Below are positions 1 to 9,634 of a stretch of 64,000 bases of DNA, piece after piece; position 1 is the first letter of the stretch; every line of letters begins with the position of its first letter. Below the pieces are notes generated by a model, which was not told the origin of the DNA, did no database searches, and saw only the letters and a program-made list of their open reading frames with translations. The DNA is from DATJHM01 sp963777355 (GTDB lineage Bacteria; Chloroflexota; Ktedonobacteria; Ktedonobacterales; Ktedonobacteraceae): positions 3,053 to 67,052 of the forward strand of contig CAVZQK010000063.1 in NCBI GenBank assembly GCA_963777355.1, read 5' to 3'. The position numbers and the translations under genes are program-made.

Positions 1-51
1 GACGTTAACGTCATGTTTGGCACGTCAATTTATTCAAAAGGAGTAATACGC

Positions 52-879
52 ATGAACGAAATGATCGGGTTTATCGGTCTGGGACGTCTGGGTCTGCCAA
101 TGGCGACCAATCTCCTCAATGCCGGCTATCCTCTTCGGGTGTATAATCGCACGGCGAGCAAAGCGGAAGCGCTGGTTGCCCAGGGAGCGCTCCTGGCGAG
201 CCGACCCGTTGATGCGGTGACGAGTGGAGGGGTTGTGGCAAGCATTGTGTGGGATGATGCGGCACTGGAAAGCGTCGTCATGAGTGATGGTTTTTTAGAG
301 CAGCTGGGACCAGGCGGTATCCACGTTTCGATGAGCACGGTCTTGCCGGAAACGTCAAAGAAGCTGGCGGCAATCCATGCACAACATGACTGTATCTATG
401 TCGAGGCTCCCATCTTTGGCCGACCTGAGGCCGCCGTCGCCCAACAGCTCTGGATTCCCTGTGCCGGTCCACAGCAGGCCAAAGAACGAGTGCGACCACT
501 CCTGAAGGCGATGGGGGGACAGGGGATCTTCGATTTTGGCGAAGAGGTCGGCGCGGCAACGCTTGTCAAGCTCGTTGGAAACTTCCTGATTATTTCAGCA
601 GGACACTCTATGAGCGAAGCGCTCTCGATGGCTGTGAAAAACGGCGTCGATCCAAATGCCGTTGTCGATATGCTGACACATACGTTGTTTCCTGCCCCCA
701 TCTACCAGAGTTATGGCAAGAGGATTGCCGAGAGCGCTGCAATGGGCCAGACTGCGGTTTTTCAGAGTACGATACCTCTGAAGGATATTGGTCTCTTCAA
801 AAAGACAGCGCAACAGGTGGAATCATCTACACCCATCTCAAGTCTTTTGTACGATCTTCTGAGAAAGAATGAAGCATGA
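52..879 (+). CDS. NAD(P)-dependent beta-hydroxyacid dehydrogenase (3-hydroxyisobutyrate dehydrogenase family)
   Basis: The protein of about 275 residues opens with a Rossmann nucleotide-binding motif (GFIGLGRLGLPMA, residues about 6-18), has the substrate-loop region around VSMSTVLPETS and the helix carrying the family catalytic lysine (TLVKLVGNFL). These are hallmarks of the 3-hydroxyisobutyrate / tartronate semialdehyde / glyoxylate reductase family, which oxidises or reduces 2- or 3-hydroxyacids with NAD(P) in the cytosol. The start at 52 is preferred over an upstream in-frame ATG because AAAAGGAG lies just before it. The substrate cannot be told from sequence. It is followed by a tandem repeat rather than an operon partner. 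Confidence 0.88.
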   Translation: MNEMIGFIGLGRLGLPMATNLLNAGYPLRVYNRTASKAEALVAQGALLASRPVDAVTSGGVVASIVWDDAALESVVMSDGFLEQLGPGGIHVSMSTVLPETSKKLAAIHAQHDCIYVEAPIFGRPEAAVAQQLWIPCAGPQQAKERVRPLLKAMGGQGIFDFGEEVGAATLVKLVGNFLIISAGHSMSEALSMAVKNGVDPNAVVDMLTHTLFPAPIYQSYGKRIAESAAMGQTAVFQSTIPLKDIGLFKKTAQQVESSTPISSLLYDLLRKNEA

Positions 880-890
880 GTCTATGCTCA

Positions 891-1080
891 TCCTCCAAAT
901 GAAGACGGAGAAGCGCCCGTAGGGAAGATCGGCTAGGCCGTCTCCTGCTCGCCAACGACGCCCTCGCCAGATGGTGTCTCTCTTCAAATGAAGATGGAGA
1001 AGCGCTCGTAGGGAAGATCGGCTAGGCCGTCTCCTGCTCGCTAACCACTCTCTCGCCGGATGGTGTCTCTCCTCCAATGG
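891..1080. repeat. 89-bp tandem direct repeat, about two copies
   Basis: Two copies with period 89 (GTAGGGAAGATCGGC begins at 919 and again at 1008) fill the space between two convergent genes. The core belongs to a dispersed family also found near 18490, 18670 and 45340. A few substitutions separate the copies. No ORF with a ribosome site lies in it. Confidence 0.85.
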
Positions 1081-1095
1081 AAGGTGGTCACGGCA

Positions 1096-2166
1096 CTAAG
1101 AAAGATTTTCCAGGTTCCTCTGATAAAGAGGTTCATCTGGCTTGAGCTGGATGGCATACTTATACGCGGCAACGGCTTCGGCAGTACGATGCAGGTCAGA
1201 GAACACATTCCCTCGCCCATTGTAGGCGTCCGCATAGTTCGGATCAAGCTGAATCGCCTTATCAAAAGCCGCAAGCGCATCAGCGTAATGGCGCAATTCA
1301 TAAAGTACGTTGCCCTTGCCATTATATGCGGCAGTATAGTCTGCATCGAGACGTATGGCCTGATTATAGGCGTTCAGAGCTTCTTTGTAACGCTGCCAAT
1401 CGTAGAGAATATTGCCCTTGCCATTATACGCGCTGGCATTTGTCTCATCGAGCTGAAGCGTCTTTTCATATCCTGCCAGTGCCTCCTGTAACCGTCCCTG
1501 GTCGTACAGAAGATTGGCCCGGCTATTCTGGGCATCGACATAATCTGGATCAAGCTGAAGTGTCTTCTCATAGGCATCCATCGCCCTCTGGTAGTCTCCC
1601 AGCTCGTAAAAGACATTGCCCTCGCTGTTATAAGCATGGATATATTCAGGATCTCTCTTCAGCGTCTCTTCGTAGGCGGCGAGTGCCTCCTGATAGCGTT
1701 CCAGTTTATAGAATGTATTGCCCCGCCCATTGTAAGGGTGAATATAAGCCGGGTTACAGCGAATCGCTTCGTTATAGGCCTCCAGAGCTTCTGTATAGCG
1801 CTCCAGATCGTAGAGCACGTTGCCGCGTCCATTATGGGCATGGCTATTATGGGCATCAAGCTGAAGTGCGTGTTCGTACGTTAGCAGTGTAGCTTGTAGA
1901 TCTTCGAGACTGTAGAGGGCATCGGCGACATCACAATGATAGATTGCGTTCCCTGGCTCAAGCCGCACAGCCTCTTCGAGTGCGGGGAGCGCTTCAGATA
2001 GGCGCTCAAGCTCGACCAGTGTATTGCCTTTGCTATTATACGCGCTCGCGTTCCTGAAATCGAGCTGCAATACATGCTCATAGGCGTTCAGTGCCTTTTC
2101 ATAGTCTTCACTCCCAAATGCCTGGTCCCCTTCATCAAGCCATTGTTGCGCACTTTTTTGCCACAT
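1096..2166 (-). CDS. Tetratricopeptide (TPR) repeat protein
   Basis: All 356 residues are built from roughly ten consecutive 34-residue TPR units, recognisable by repeated A-Y-N-x-x-G-N-x-L/F-Y/x-L/D and A-L-x-A-Y-E-x-x-L-x-L-D motifs. There is no signal peptide, membrane segment or catalytic domain. TPR solenoids are protein-interaction scaffolds; the partner is unknown. GGGGAG lies upstream of the ATG. The near-identical repeat units at DNA level make this gene prone to unit gain and loss. Confidence 0.9.
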   Translation of the reverse strand: MWQKSAQQWLDEGDQAFGSEDYEKALNAYEHVLQLDFRNASAYNSKGNTLVELERLSEALPALEEAVRLEPGNAIYHCDVADALYSLEDLQATLLTYEHALQLDAHNSHAHNGRGNVLYDLERYTEALEAYNEAIRCNPAYIHPYNGRGNTFYKLERYQEALAAYEETLKRDPEYIHAYNSEGNVFYELGDYQRAMDAYEKTLQLDPDYVDAQNSRANLLYDQGRLQEALAGYEKTLQLDETNASAYNGKGNILYDWQRYKEALNAYNQAIRLDADYTAAYNGKGNVLYELRHYADALAAFDKAIQLDPNYADAYNGRGNVFSDLHRTAEAVAAYKYAIQLKPDEPLYQRNLENLS

Positions 2167-2249
2167 GTTAGCATCTCCCCTACCTGGCTCTATGGTGAGC
2201 TGGGTAAATAAAAATCACTATTTCACCCTATTGTTCGCAAAACAGTGTA

Positions 2250-2691
2250 TTACTCACGCCGTTTCCTTTTGTTCGCAGCCCAGCTAATCGCAAGGATAAT
2301 AGCTCCAATGAGGAAGAGCGTGAGACAACTTGGAAACGAAAAACTGTCACAGTTTGTGTTGCTTGATTGACAATTATTGGAATGAGAATAGTACGATCCA
2401 CTATGATAGGTGTTCATGTGATAAGAACCACTATTGTAGCTTTCGCCAGCAGAATTCTTCTCCATGTGAAACAGCACTATGTCCGCCACTACTAAATCCC
2501 CCACTTCCATGTCCACCGCCGCCAATGCCACGTAGGAGCTGCGTTGTGATAGTTTGTTGGAATTGTAAACTCTTTTGCGTTGAATGCGCTGATACTGTTA
2601 ATGGCGTCAATAGCAGTATACCACTGAAGGTACAGACGCTAAACAGGCACAGCAAAAATTTTATATGTCGCATCTTTTTCCTCTTTTTCAA
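2250..2691 (-). pseudogene. Small secreted Gly/His/Ser-rich protein with C-terminal membrane anchor, frameshifted
   Basis: Two overlapping frames make sense only together. The first (2431-2691) encodes a lysine-rich start, a hydrophobic signal peptide ending near VSA, and a GGGGHGSGG / SSGGHSA stretch. The second (2250 to about 2460) continues with a Ser/Tyr/Asn-rich segment (NSGSYHMNTYHSGSYYSHS), then a C-terminal hydrophobic helix and a KRKRRE tail. Skipping one base near 2460 joins HGE to NSAGES. The result would be a surface protein of about 145 residues with a cleaved leader and a membrane-plus-basic-tail anchor, reminiscent of sortase substrates but without a visible LPxTG. Function unknown. 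A sequencing indel is as likely as a real mutation. Confidence 0.55.
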
Positions 2692-2853
2692 TTATTCGCC
2701 GTATATATATATTAGAGAAGTTTTTATGGTTCTCTTATCTTTTACAGAGGTAGATAGGGCTTATGTAATAGATAGACGGTCTTTGCATAAAAAAGTCAAA
2801 ATAGTTTTGGGAGGATAATTAGAGGATGGATAGGTTGGCAGTTTATATATTAG

Positions 2854-3621
2854 TTATTTACACCAGCTTGCTGTGCGTAAGCGTCTGGCGAACAAATCTG
2901 CCTGCGGTTGGCCTGATTGATGGATTTTCTCGATGGCTCGCGCGTAATCGTAGCTTACACGGTAATGGTAAATCTGCCATTGCTCGTTTTCCCATGTCGC
3001 GAGGGCGTATGCTGCCTGTGGGTTGCCATCAAATGGGAAGCCAACAGCCCCAATGGAGGCAAGACGCTGGGTCCCTATTATCCCTGAGGATGCATAGTGA
3101 ATATGTCCATAAACGATCAGTTTCGCTCGTGCATCTCCAAGCATTAGGCGGGCTTCCGGTTCTGGCGTGGCTGTTGTATAAGAGGAAATAGAAGGATGCG
3201 TTTCAAGAATAAGGATATCGTAAACGCTGGTTGGTGTGGCATGGACAATCAGAAGATCGGCTTCAGGCGAGTTGCCATGAGGCGGAGTAATGCGCTGGGA
3301 AAATGGCAAGGAGTCTAGATAGGCCACTCCCTTTTCTCCAATTTGTTCATGCGTCCAGCACGCAAGAAGATTATGCGGCGAGGCTTCCACTATTGCACGC
3401 TCACCGTTGCCATAAAGAGCAGGAATACCTGACTCTTGTATAAGTGCAAGTGTTTCGGCTGGTTGTGGACCATTAGAGACAAGGTCACCCGCAATAAGTA
3501 TCACATCATACTGGTGATGGGTGGCAAGATCGGCGAGTACAGCATGAAACGCCTCAAGATTTGCATGAATATCGGCTAGTAGTGCAACGGTAAAATGCCT
3601 GGATGAGGATTCATTTGCCAT
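2854..3621 (-). CDS. Calcineurin-like metallophosphoesterase (YfcE/MJ0936-type)
   Basis: The five metal-binding blocks of the superfamily are visible in order: LLADIHANLEA (D-x-H, near the N-terminus), IAGDLVSNGP (GD), YGNGERAI (GN), VHATPTS, and VYGHIHYAS (GHxH, C-terminal half). About 255 residues, normal for a single-domain bacterial phosphodiesterase or phosphatase. The start at 3621 is chosen over a GTG 18 bases upstream because AAAGGG is correctly spaced from it. Two metal ions are expected at the active site; the physiological substrate is not evident. It is monocistronic, divergent from the GAF gene. Confidence 0.88.
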   Translation of the reverse strand: MANESSSRHFTVALLADIHANLEAFHAVLADLATHHQYDVILIAGDLVSNGPQPAETLALIQESGIPALYGNGERAIVEASPHNLLACWTHEQIGEKGVAYLDSLPFSQRITPPHGNSPEADLLIVHATPTSVYDILILETHPSISSYTTATPEPEARLMLGDARAKLIVYGHIHYASSGIIGTQRLASIGAVGFPFDGNPQAAYALATWENEQWQIYHYRVSYDYARAIEKIHQSGQPQADLFARRLRTASWCK

Positions 3622-3781
3622 AAATGTTTGCCCTTTCACTGCAAGATAATCAAAGTATACATCCTCTCTTTTTTAACACTGCATCTGAAGAAAAGATACC
3701 AGAAGATAATATTCTTGTACAGAAACTTCTAGAATTATTAAGAATGGAGAGTAGCACTTATTTCTTGTATAGTATTAAGAA

Positions 3782-3831
3782 TTGATAAATATTATCAAAT
3801 ACTTGATATATCGCCTATTTTATGCTATAGT
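3782..3831 (+). promoter_or_regulatory. Promoter and palindrome upstream of the GAF-type gene
   Basis: A TTGATA box (3803-3808) and a TATAGT box (3826-3831) are separated by 17 bases, which would start transcription near 3838 and leave a leader of about 145 bases. Just upstream, 3782-3798 is a perfect palindrome (TTGATAA, three bases, TTATCAA), a plausible regulator site. The rest of 3640-3982 is AT-rich with no gene seen. Confidence 0.5.
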
Positions 3832-3982
3832 TAAATCCCTGCGACAAGAGGTTACGAGAAACATCTGGAGGTGTGAGAAGAATTGAGACGTTAGTGAGGG
3901 TGCTGGTATGGGGGTTGTCTCTGCAAGGTACGTATCTGCCTGGGTCTGTTTTATGTTGTTAGTGAAGTGAGGAGGAGAAGCA

Positions 3983-4859
3983 GTGATAAAGAGCGAATCG
4001 GCCCTGATCTTACAGTTATGGCGCACTATTTCCGCAATGGACCACATTGACGAGCTTTTTCGGTGGCTACTACAGACGATTGTGCAGCAATTTGGGGTGG
4101 AGATTGGACAGTTATGGACCTATCAGACAGAGGATAACCATCACTCTCTATTAGCGCTCCGCGAACTTGTTCATCGTGATCTTTCCCCACCCTGGAATGT
4201 TCTTACGGGTGAGCCGACGCTGGCTATCGTGGAACATATTATGTGCAAGCAGAAAAATATTCCTCTGCAAACGGTGCAGGCGGTCTATTCCCTTCATCGA
4301 GCAACTCTTTTGCAGCGCTATGGCGTGAATTATTGCGCTGGCTATGGCGTGCAAGACGATCTTTTCCTGCCAGCGAAGGCCGCTCCCCAGATGATCTCTT
4401 CGGGTATGGTCCCGCAAAAATTGGTGCTCCTCATCTTTTCACGTCAGGGTCCTCAGGACTCTCTCAAAGAGATCCAACCTTTGTTGCAGCAGGCTTTGCT
4501 GATGGCGGAAAGGTGCCATCTTTTACGTATACGCCCATCTACGTCAACACGCTTCTGCGCAAGATCCACTCTTGCTTTTGAATGCTCTTATTCCCCGCCA
4601 TACGACGGATATGGCCTGGAATCCTCTCGCTTTGTCATTGACGATCAGCGATAAATACGCCCGCATTCTTTACTGCGCTATCGATGATCGCAAAACGGTG
4701 GCTGAGCTTGCAAAGACGCTTCAACTGAGCCCGGATGAGATCGCTCATGCTCTTCAACTTCTATTTGAGCAGGGGAACATTCAGCTCTACGAGCCGGGGA
4801 AAGCGGATGCAACGAAGAACGGAAATCTTTTTTTTAAGCAGGGAAGAGAGAAGAGGTAG
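3983..4859 (+). pseudogene. GAF-like sensor protein with C-terminal winged-helix-like segment, frameshifted
   Basis: The first frame (3983-4654) starts with a helical region and a GAF-like domain (HIDELFRWLLQTIVQQF through VLLIFSRQGP). It loses sense after AERCHLLR. A second frame, open from about 4521 to 4859, continues with ALIPRHTTDMAWNPLALSL and a helix-turn-helix-like segment (VAELAKTLQLSPDEIAHAL followed by LLFEQGNIQLYEP). Removing one T from the TTTT run near 4521 fuses the frames into about 290 residues. It is followed after four bases by a 7-TM membrane protein, so the two probably work together. The GAF assignment is by fold appearance only; ligand unknown. Confidence 0.55.
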
Positions 4860-4863
4860 AGAG

Positions 4864-5514
4864 ATGAATACAACAAGTATTGGTTTAGATTCCACTGCGT
4901 TCCACGCTATTTTCGAGCTCATTCAGTTGTTTGTGGTTATAGGTGTGGCCCTGCGGGCTTTTTATCTGTATCGAAAACTGTATACCGCCCGCCTGTTTAT
5001 CCTCTTGCTCTCACTTATTCTGATCGCCGTAACCTCTATCTCTAGCCTGGTCGGAGACAATCATCTATTCTCCTCTTCGCTGAATACGAACTGGTTCAAA
5101 TATCTTGGCCAGTCGGTGAGCTTTGCCTTTATCTGGCTGAGCGCGTTTCAGCGCTCCGAACAGTATCTGCTCAGGCTAAAACGCTGCTTGTTAATAAGTA
5201 CTTTGCTGCTGCTGCTGCTGCTATTGGCGACTCCTCTCTTGCCGCCCTTTCCTGATCCCTGGACGCAGACTGCTCTGAGCTCGCTCCGTGCTGTGGTCTG
5301 CCTGTTGATTTTCTTTCAGTATGTGAGATTTTTTCTGACGAAGGGGACGCGTTTTAGCTTGCTTATGAGCATGGCGTTTCTGCTTCTCAGTTTTGGCTAC
5401 TATATTATCTTTCCCAAGTATCTTGCTCCACATGAGAATCTCCTGGTGACGCTGGGAGATAGTATCCGTAGTGTCGGTCTGGTATTGCTGCTTATCGCTT
5501 ACTTCTTTGGCTGA
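4864..5514 (+). CDS. Seven-helix integral membrane protein of unknown function
   Basis: About 216 residues containing around seven hydrophobic segments, including a poly-leucine helix (STLLLLLLLLATPLLPP) near residue 105. No catalytic motif was recognised. The ATG at 4864 follows GAAGAGGTAGAG and lies four bases after the stop of the frameshifted GAF/helix-turn-helix gene. A soluble sensor plus a polytopic membrane partner suggests a small two-gene sensory unit. It resembles membrane proteins paired with GAF proteins in Ktedonobacteria, but this is recollection and not proof. Confidence 0.75.
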   Translation: MNTTSIGLDSTAFHAIFELIQLFVVIGVALRAFYLYRKLYTARLFILLLSLILIAVTSISSLVGDNHLFSSSLNTNWFKYLGQSVSFAFIWLSAFQRSEQYLLRLKRCLLISTLLLLLLLLATPLLPPFPDPWTQTALSSLRAVVCLLIFFQYVRFFLTKGTRFSLLMSMAFLLLSFGYYIIFPKYLAPHENLLVTLGDSIRSVGLVLLLIAYFFG

Positions 5515-5716
5515 TGTCTGCTTATCCTGCCCGTCGCTTATTGCATTTTTACATTAGTAGATAGGAATGTATGGAAATATAGGCTAAAAAAGGTCCTGCA
5601 CAAAATCTCTAAAGTTTCTCCTTAATGCCCCGATATATAAAAACAAGAAGTCAAGACAGGCGTCTTGATAAACTTGAAAGATTGGAAAGACCTGCAAGTA
5701 GGAGGAGAAACTACCT

Positions 5717-6994
5717 ATGAAAAAAAAGCCGTTGTTCATCGCTCTCACTACATTAATTTTGTTAGTAGTCAATTTTAGTCAGACCGGTGCCGCTTTTGCT
5801 AGTGCGACGACAATTGTGCCTTTACCAGATACGACTGATGGTATTCATCTGGCTCTGGTCCATGAATCGCATATTAATCTGAGCGATGAGTACGGCGTTA
5901 TTGATTATGTTTGGGGAGCACGCGTCCCTGAATCTGGCCACACGAGCCACAAAGATTTTTATTTTAAGTTTGATCGTGCTGGTGGAGATCCGCACACGAA
6001 TGGTTTCCCTGTCTATTATAGCAAGATCTGGTTTCTGAAAAATCATCCTGATTGGCTGGTCTATCTGTGTGATAAAAGTACTCTGGCTTATGAGTATAAT
6101 GACCCGAATGTGCCCCTGGATATTACCAATCCGGCTGTACGACGCTTTGAAATGGAGACCTGGATTAAGCCTGCGTTGGATAAGGGGTACGATGGGATTG
6201 CTTTTGATAATGTAAATCTTGATAACAAGCAGTCAGATGGTCGTTGTGGCATATGGACAACCGGCTCAAATGGTGATAAGCACTGGAAATATCTTTACGG
6301 CAATGCCGAGAGTATTCATGGCCAGACCTATGTACGCTCGATGATTGCATGGGCGAAGAGTATGTCCCAGGCTATCCACGCCTATCGGTCCGCCGCCGTT
6401 GTTACGATGAACTATAGCCCGAATAATAGTGGCAATATGCATGGCACGCTTAGCTTTAATAATCAGCTTGACCCCTATACCGACAATATGCTGGATGAAG
6501 GTGGTTTCACCGATGGTCTAAATCATTCTCACTACACCGTTGATAGCTACTGGCAGTTGGAGGCAGGTTTCGCACGCGATCTCGCGGATCATAATAAGGG
6601 CCTGGTAATGGTCTTCGCATTCAACTACGCATCCTTGACATCGGCTGAAAAACAATGGGCGCTGGCAAACTATCTCTTGCTCAAAGGTAATCATACCTAT
6701 ATGACGATCTCAAGTTCCGGCGACAATGGCGGTCTCTATGGTCATCTGAACCTTATTCCTGAATACGGGATCAACATTGGTCATCCTCTCAACATGATGT
6801 ATCAGTCACAGGGGGTCTATATGCGCGACTTCTCGAATGGCAAGACTCTGGTCAACCCTTCGTCTAAGCATACCCATACTGTCAATATTCCTGCTGGTAC
6901 CTACACTGATGTTTATGGCAATCCTGTGGCCGGAAATATTACCCTCAACATTCACTCCGGCCTGGTCCTCCTGGATACCGCATCTCAATTCTAA
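5717..6994 (+). CDS. Secreted glycoside-hydrolase-like protein (GHL15-type TIM barrel)
   Basis: A signal peptide (KKK followed by a hydrophobic stretch, likely cleaved after AFASA) leads into a TIM-barrel domain of about 330 residues. Key strands are visible: VYYSKIWFLKNHPDWLVYL, and the barrel motif GYDGIAFDNVNLDN with its conserved acidic residue. The tail after about residue 360 (VYGNPVAGNITLNIHSGLVLL) is the short beta-domain that closes this family. It is expected to act outside the cell on a polysaccharide, substrate unknown. AGGAGGAGAAACTACCT precedes the ATG. It stands alone and ends in a strong hairpin. Confidence 0.78.
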   Translation: MKKKPLFIALTTLILLVVNFSQTGAAFASATTIVPLPDTTDGIHLALVHESHINLSDEYGVIDYVWGARVPESGHTSHKDFYFKFDRAGGDPHTNGFPVYYSKIWFLKNHPDWLVYLCDKSTLAYEYNDPNVPLDITNPAVRRFEMETWIKPALDKGYDGIAFDNVNLDNKQSDGRCGIWTTGSNGDKHWKYLYGNAESIHGQTYVRSMIAWAKSMSQAIHAYRSAAVVTMNYSPNNSGNMHGTLSFNNQLDPYTDNMLDEGGFTDGLNHSHYTVDSYWQLEAGFARDLADHNKGLVMVFAFNYASLTSAEKQWALANYLLLKGNHTYMTISSSGDNGGLYGHLNLIPEYGINIGHPLNMMYQSQGVYMRDFSNGKTLVNPSSKHTHTVNIPAGTYTDVYGNPVAGNITLNIHSGLVLLDTASQF

Positions 6995-6999
6995 CCATA

Positions 7000-7024
7000 G
7001 AGGGCGGAGCGCTCCTCCGCCCTC
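7000..7024. terminator. GC-rich hairpin between convergent genes
   Basis: Perfect nine-base arms GAGGGCGGA and TCCGCCCTC with a seven-base loop lie between the ends of two convergent genes. A T-tract is weak on both sides, so it may act as a bidirectional but leaky terminator. Confidence 0.7.
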
Positions 7025-7042
7025 TCGGCCTTGAACAAATTG

Positions 7043-7663
7043 TTAAATGATCTGGACTACAGTCGGAAGTGACACTATTGTTTCACCATGAGCATTATAG
7101 GCGGTAACAATCAGTGTCGCGACTGTATATTTGATCTGCGAATGCGCAATATTTACGTTCCAATTGATCGTTGCGTTGCCATTGCTATCAGTTCTATACA
7201 GGTCGCTTCTATAGATTTGCGTTGAGGCGCTGTAGATGACGCGCAGTCTGACGTCACAATTTCCCTGGTTGGTAACGACCTGCACTGCAACGGTTGAATC
7301 ATTCTGTACTACATTGGGGACGTTAGAGAGGGATACGGAGAGCGCTTCACCGGGCTGAGACAAAGAAGCGGTGGGGGTGGGTGGATTGATCGGTTGCGGT
7401 GTAGGCGTGGGAGAAGGCGCGCTAGCCTGGCTGACTGCTGTGGCTGAGGGGGCAGTTATTGGCGCTGTGCTATACGCTGTAATGCTTGTGAGGCCGGGTG
7501 TGGGTGTTGCGGCTATCTGGTTGGCTTGAAATGGCTCTGTTGCTCCTATACCAATAGTGTTCGTTGCTTGCTGAATAGGTGTGCCTCTTTTTCTTGTGGC
7601 AGTCGGTCTGTCTGATCCCATTTGAACTCTTGTAGAGACTGGATAGGGTGTGTGCGAACTCAC
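7043..7663 (-). pseudogene. Extracellular Pro/Thr-rich linker and beta-domain of the Ser/Thr kinase, out of frame
   Basis: The first about 110 residues are rich in Pro, Thr, Ser and Ala, a typical extracellular stalk. The last about 95 residues look like an immunoglobulin-like or CARDB-like beta-sandwich (VPNVVQNDSTVAVQV, GNATINWNVNIAHSQIKYTV). No proper ribosome site precedes the apparent GTG. The segment overlaps the 3' end of the kinase ORF by 194 bases in another frame, which is best explained by one indel splitting a single kinase-TM-sensor protein. It ends at the hairpin at 7000-7024. Confidence 0.6.
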
Positions 7664-8918
7664 TATTCACTATGTTTTGTGGCGTCGGAACTGATTGCTG
7701 CGTTTCTCTCTCCCAAAAAACACCGAGGCAGCAGAGTAGTAGTGCTACGCTAGCCAATCCGCAGAGCAGTATACGCCTGCGCTGACGGCTCTGTCGCTGG
7801 ACAAGCGGGCCGACGAATAGCGTTTCTGACGTGTCGTTCTCTCGCCTGTCGCGCTCTGGGGCAACAGGCATCGTCATTTCGTCTGCATCTGAAGAGGCCT
7901 GTGCCTTCTTGTTTGAAGAAAGGGTTTGATTGTTCAGCAAGCTCTCTCTTTTTGAGAAGTGCAGTTCTGGGTTAGAGGAGTGCTCCTGAATCGCTTCTAC
8001 AAAGGAGATGCGTGCAAGTGTATCGGCAGCGATGTGGGCCGATTGTGCCTCGACGATAAATTCTGCCAGCAATTGGGTCGAAGCTGAACTGTTAAAGAGG
8101 GCTGCGTGTATCTGGCAGGCTTCTTCAAATGCGGCGGCAAATTCTTGAATCTGGGCAAAACGTGCCTGTGGCTCTTTCTGTAAAGAACGCATGACGACGT
8201 TGCTCAGAGCAATCGGTAGCGCTGGTACGCGCTCATGCAGCGGCGTGGGCAATGCCTGGGCGTGCTGCACCGCTACTGCCAGCCCGTCACCTGTAAAAGG
8301 CACTGTGCCACTTAACCATTCGTAGACGACAATCCCCAATGAATATTGGTCGCTCGCCGCGCAGGGTTGACCGCGAAATTGTTCTGGGGCCATATAAAGC
8401 ATTGTGCCTGCTTTATCTACGGGCGGCGAAGAGGAAGCGCTATGACCTTCCAGCGCCAGGCCAAAGTCGCTGAGCAGGACGGTGTTGTTTGCGCTAAAAA
8501 GCATGTTTTCTGGCTTTACGTCCCGATGAATAATCTTGCGCGTGTGCGCGTAGTCTAAAGCTGCGACGATCTGTTTTAGCAAGGTGAGGACTGTGGCAGG
8601 TGAGAGCTGCTTTCCACGCGGATAGCGCTGGCGCAACGTTCCATTGGGAGCATAGTTCATGACAAGATAGGGCCGCTGATTTTCAATCCCAAACTCTAGC
8701 ATATGGATAATATTGCTATGTTCCAGGTTCGCGATGATGCGAGCTTCTTGCAAAAAACTTTGTAGTGCATCCTCTGTGAGCTGTATTTGTAGAACTTTAA
8801 TTGCGGCCTGTGTCTGGAGATAAATATGTTTTGCCAGATAGACCTCGGCGAATCCTCCATTTCCTAGTAAGCGCACAAGGCGATAGTTCCCCAATTTCTG
8901 GCCCATCTCGTACATCAT
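7470..8918 (-). CDS. Membrane-anchored serine/threonine protein kinase (Pkn type)
   Basis: The N-terminal 270 residues hold a complete eukaryotic-like kinase: glycine loop GNGGFAEVY, ATP-binding lysine in AAIKVLQ, catalytic loop IHRDVKPEN, DFG in LLSDFGLAL, and APE in YMAPEQF. A linker leads to one membrane helix (ILLCGLASVALLLCCLGVF, near residue 390). After about residue 420 the frame becomes low-complexity nonsense (HKKKRHTYSASNEHYWYR), while an overlapping frame carries a sensible Pro/Thr tail. The true protein therefore probably extends to 7043 after a frameshift near 7655. The kinase faces the cytosol and the tail is outside. GGGTGG precedes the start. Confidence 0.88.
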   Translation of the reverse strand: MMYEMGQKLGNYRLVRLLGNGGFAEVYLAKHIYLQTQAAIKVLQIQLTEDALQSFLQEARIIANLEHSNIIHMLEFGIENQRPYLVMNYAPNGTLRQRYPRGKQLSPATVLTLLKQIVAALDYAHTRKIIHRDVKPENMLFSANNTVLLSDFGLALEGHSASSSPPVDKAGTMLYMAPEQFRGQPCAASDQYSLGIVVYEWLSGTVPFTGDGLAVAVQHAQALPTPLHERVPALPIALSNVVMRSLQKEPQARFAQIQEFAAAFEEACQIHAALFNSSASTQLLAEFIVEAQSAHIAADTLARISFVEAIQEHSSNPELHFSKRESLLNNQTLSSNKKAQASSDADEMTMPVAPERDRRENDTSETLFVGPLVQRQSRQRRRILLCGLASVALLLCCLGVFWERETQQSVPTPQNIVNSEFAHTLSSLYKSSNGIRQTDCHKKKRHTYSASNEHYWYRSNRAISSQPDSRNTHTRPHKHYSV

Positions 8919-9079
8919 CTTCCACCCTTTCCCCCTGCGATCCGTCTCTCAAAAGCATCTGCGAAGCAAAATTCGAGCTCATTCCTGGCGTGTTTCCAGA
9001 CCACTGCATCTTATCAGCTCTGACAATTTTTGTAATAGGATATAAAGCAATTATAGCATACTCTCTCTTATAAATTATT

Positions 9080-9634
9080 TATAGGGATGTATTTATATTA
9101 TTTGCCATGCTGATTCGTATAGGGATTGCTGGGAGAAGCATTGGCTCCAACAAAATAACAGGCGGGGAGAGGACCTCTCTCCCTGACACTTTTTCAACAT
9201 TCATGGAATTTGAGGGAAATGGATTCCTGCTCAACAAAAACACGAGATCCAAGAGATCAGAACACCTGTTTTTCCCCTCTCCCCATCTACCAACGAATTG
9301 GTCTTTGGAGCGCTTTCGTAGGGACGGGATGGTAAGGGTCGACCAACTTGGGCAACCACTCTGCAATCCCGTCCTGTTTCCCAAGCGATCTTCTTCCCCT
9401 CCCTTTCCTCTCTCCCAAATCTGTCCGCGAGAGAGGGGAGAGGGACACGATTGTGCGTGGGTGCGAGGAGCTTGGACCACCTTTCTCGCGCCGCAGAAAC
9501 GTCGTAGGGTCGGCTGTTGACCGTGCCCCCTGTGGGGGTCTCTGACCGCCTCGCCGAGCGATCCTCTCGCACCGCAGATCGGGTGCACAATGAACCCTCC
9601 TTTCTTTGGGCGAGAGGGGCTATTGTATGCCTGT
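9080..9634. other. Gene-poor spacer with GC-rich repeats
   Basis: About 550 bases with overlapping open frames on both strands but no ribosome site or recognisable protein. It contains polypyrimidine stretches, and blocks such as CGTAGGGACGGG (about 9327) and CGCCTCGCCGAGCGATCCTC (about 9550) loosely resemble the dispersed repeats seen at 36700 and elsewhere. I regard it as repeat-derived intergenic sequence. Confidence 0.5.

Noticed and set aside
9079..9588. Overlapping open frames on both strands
   Set aside because: No ribosome site, no family, repeat-like base composition; treated as spacer.
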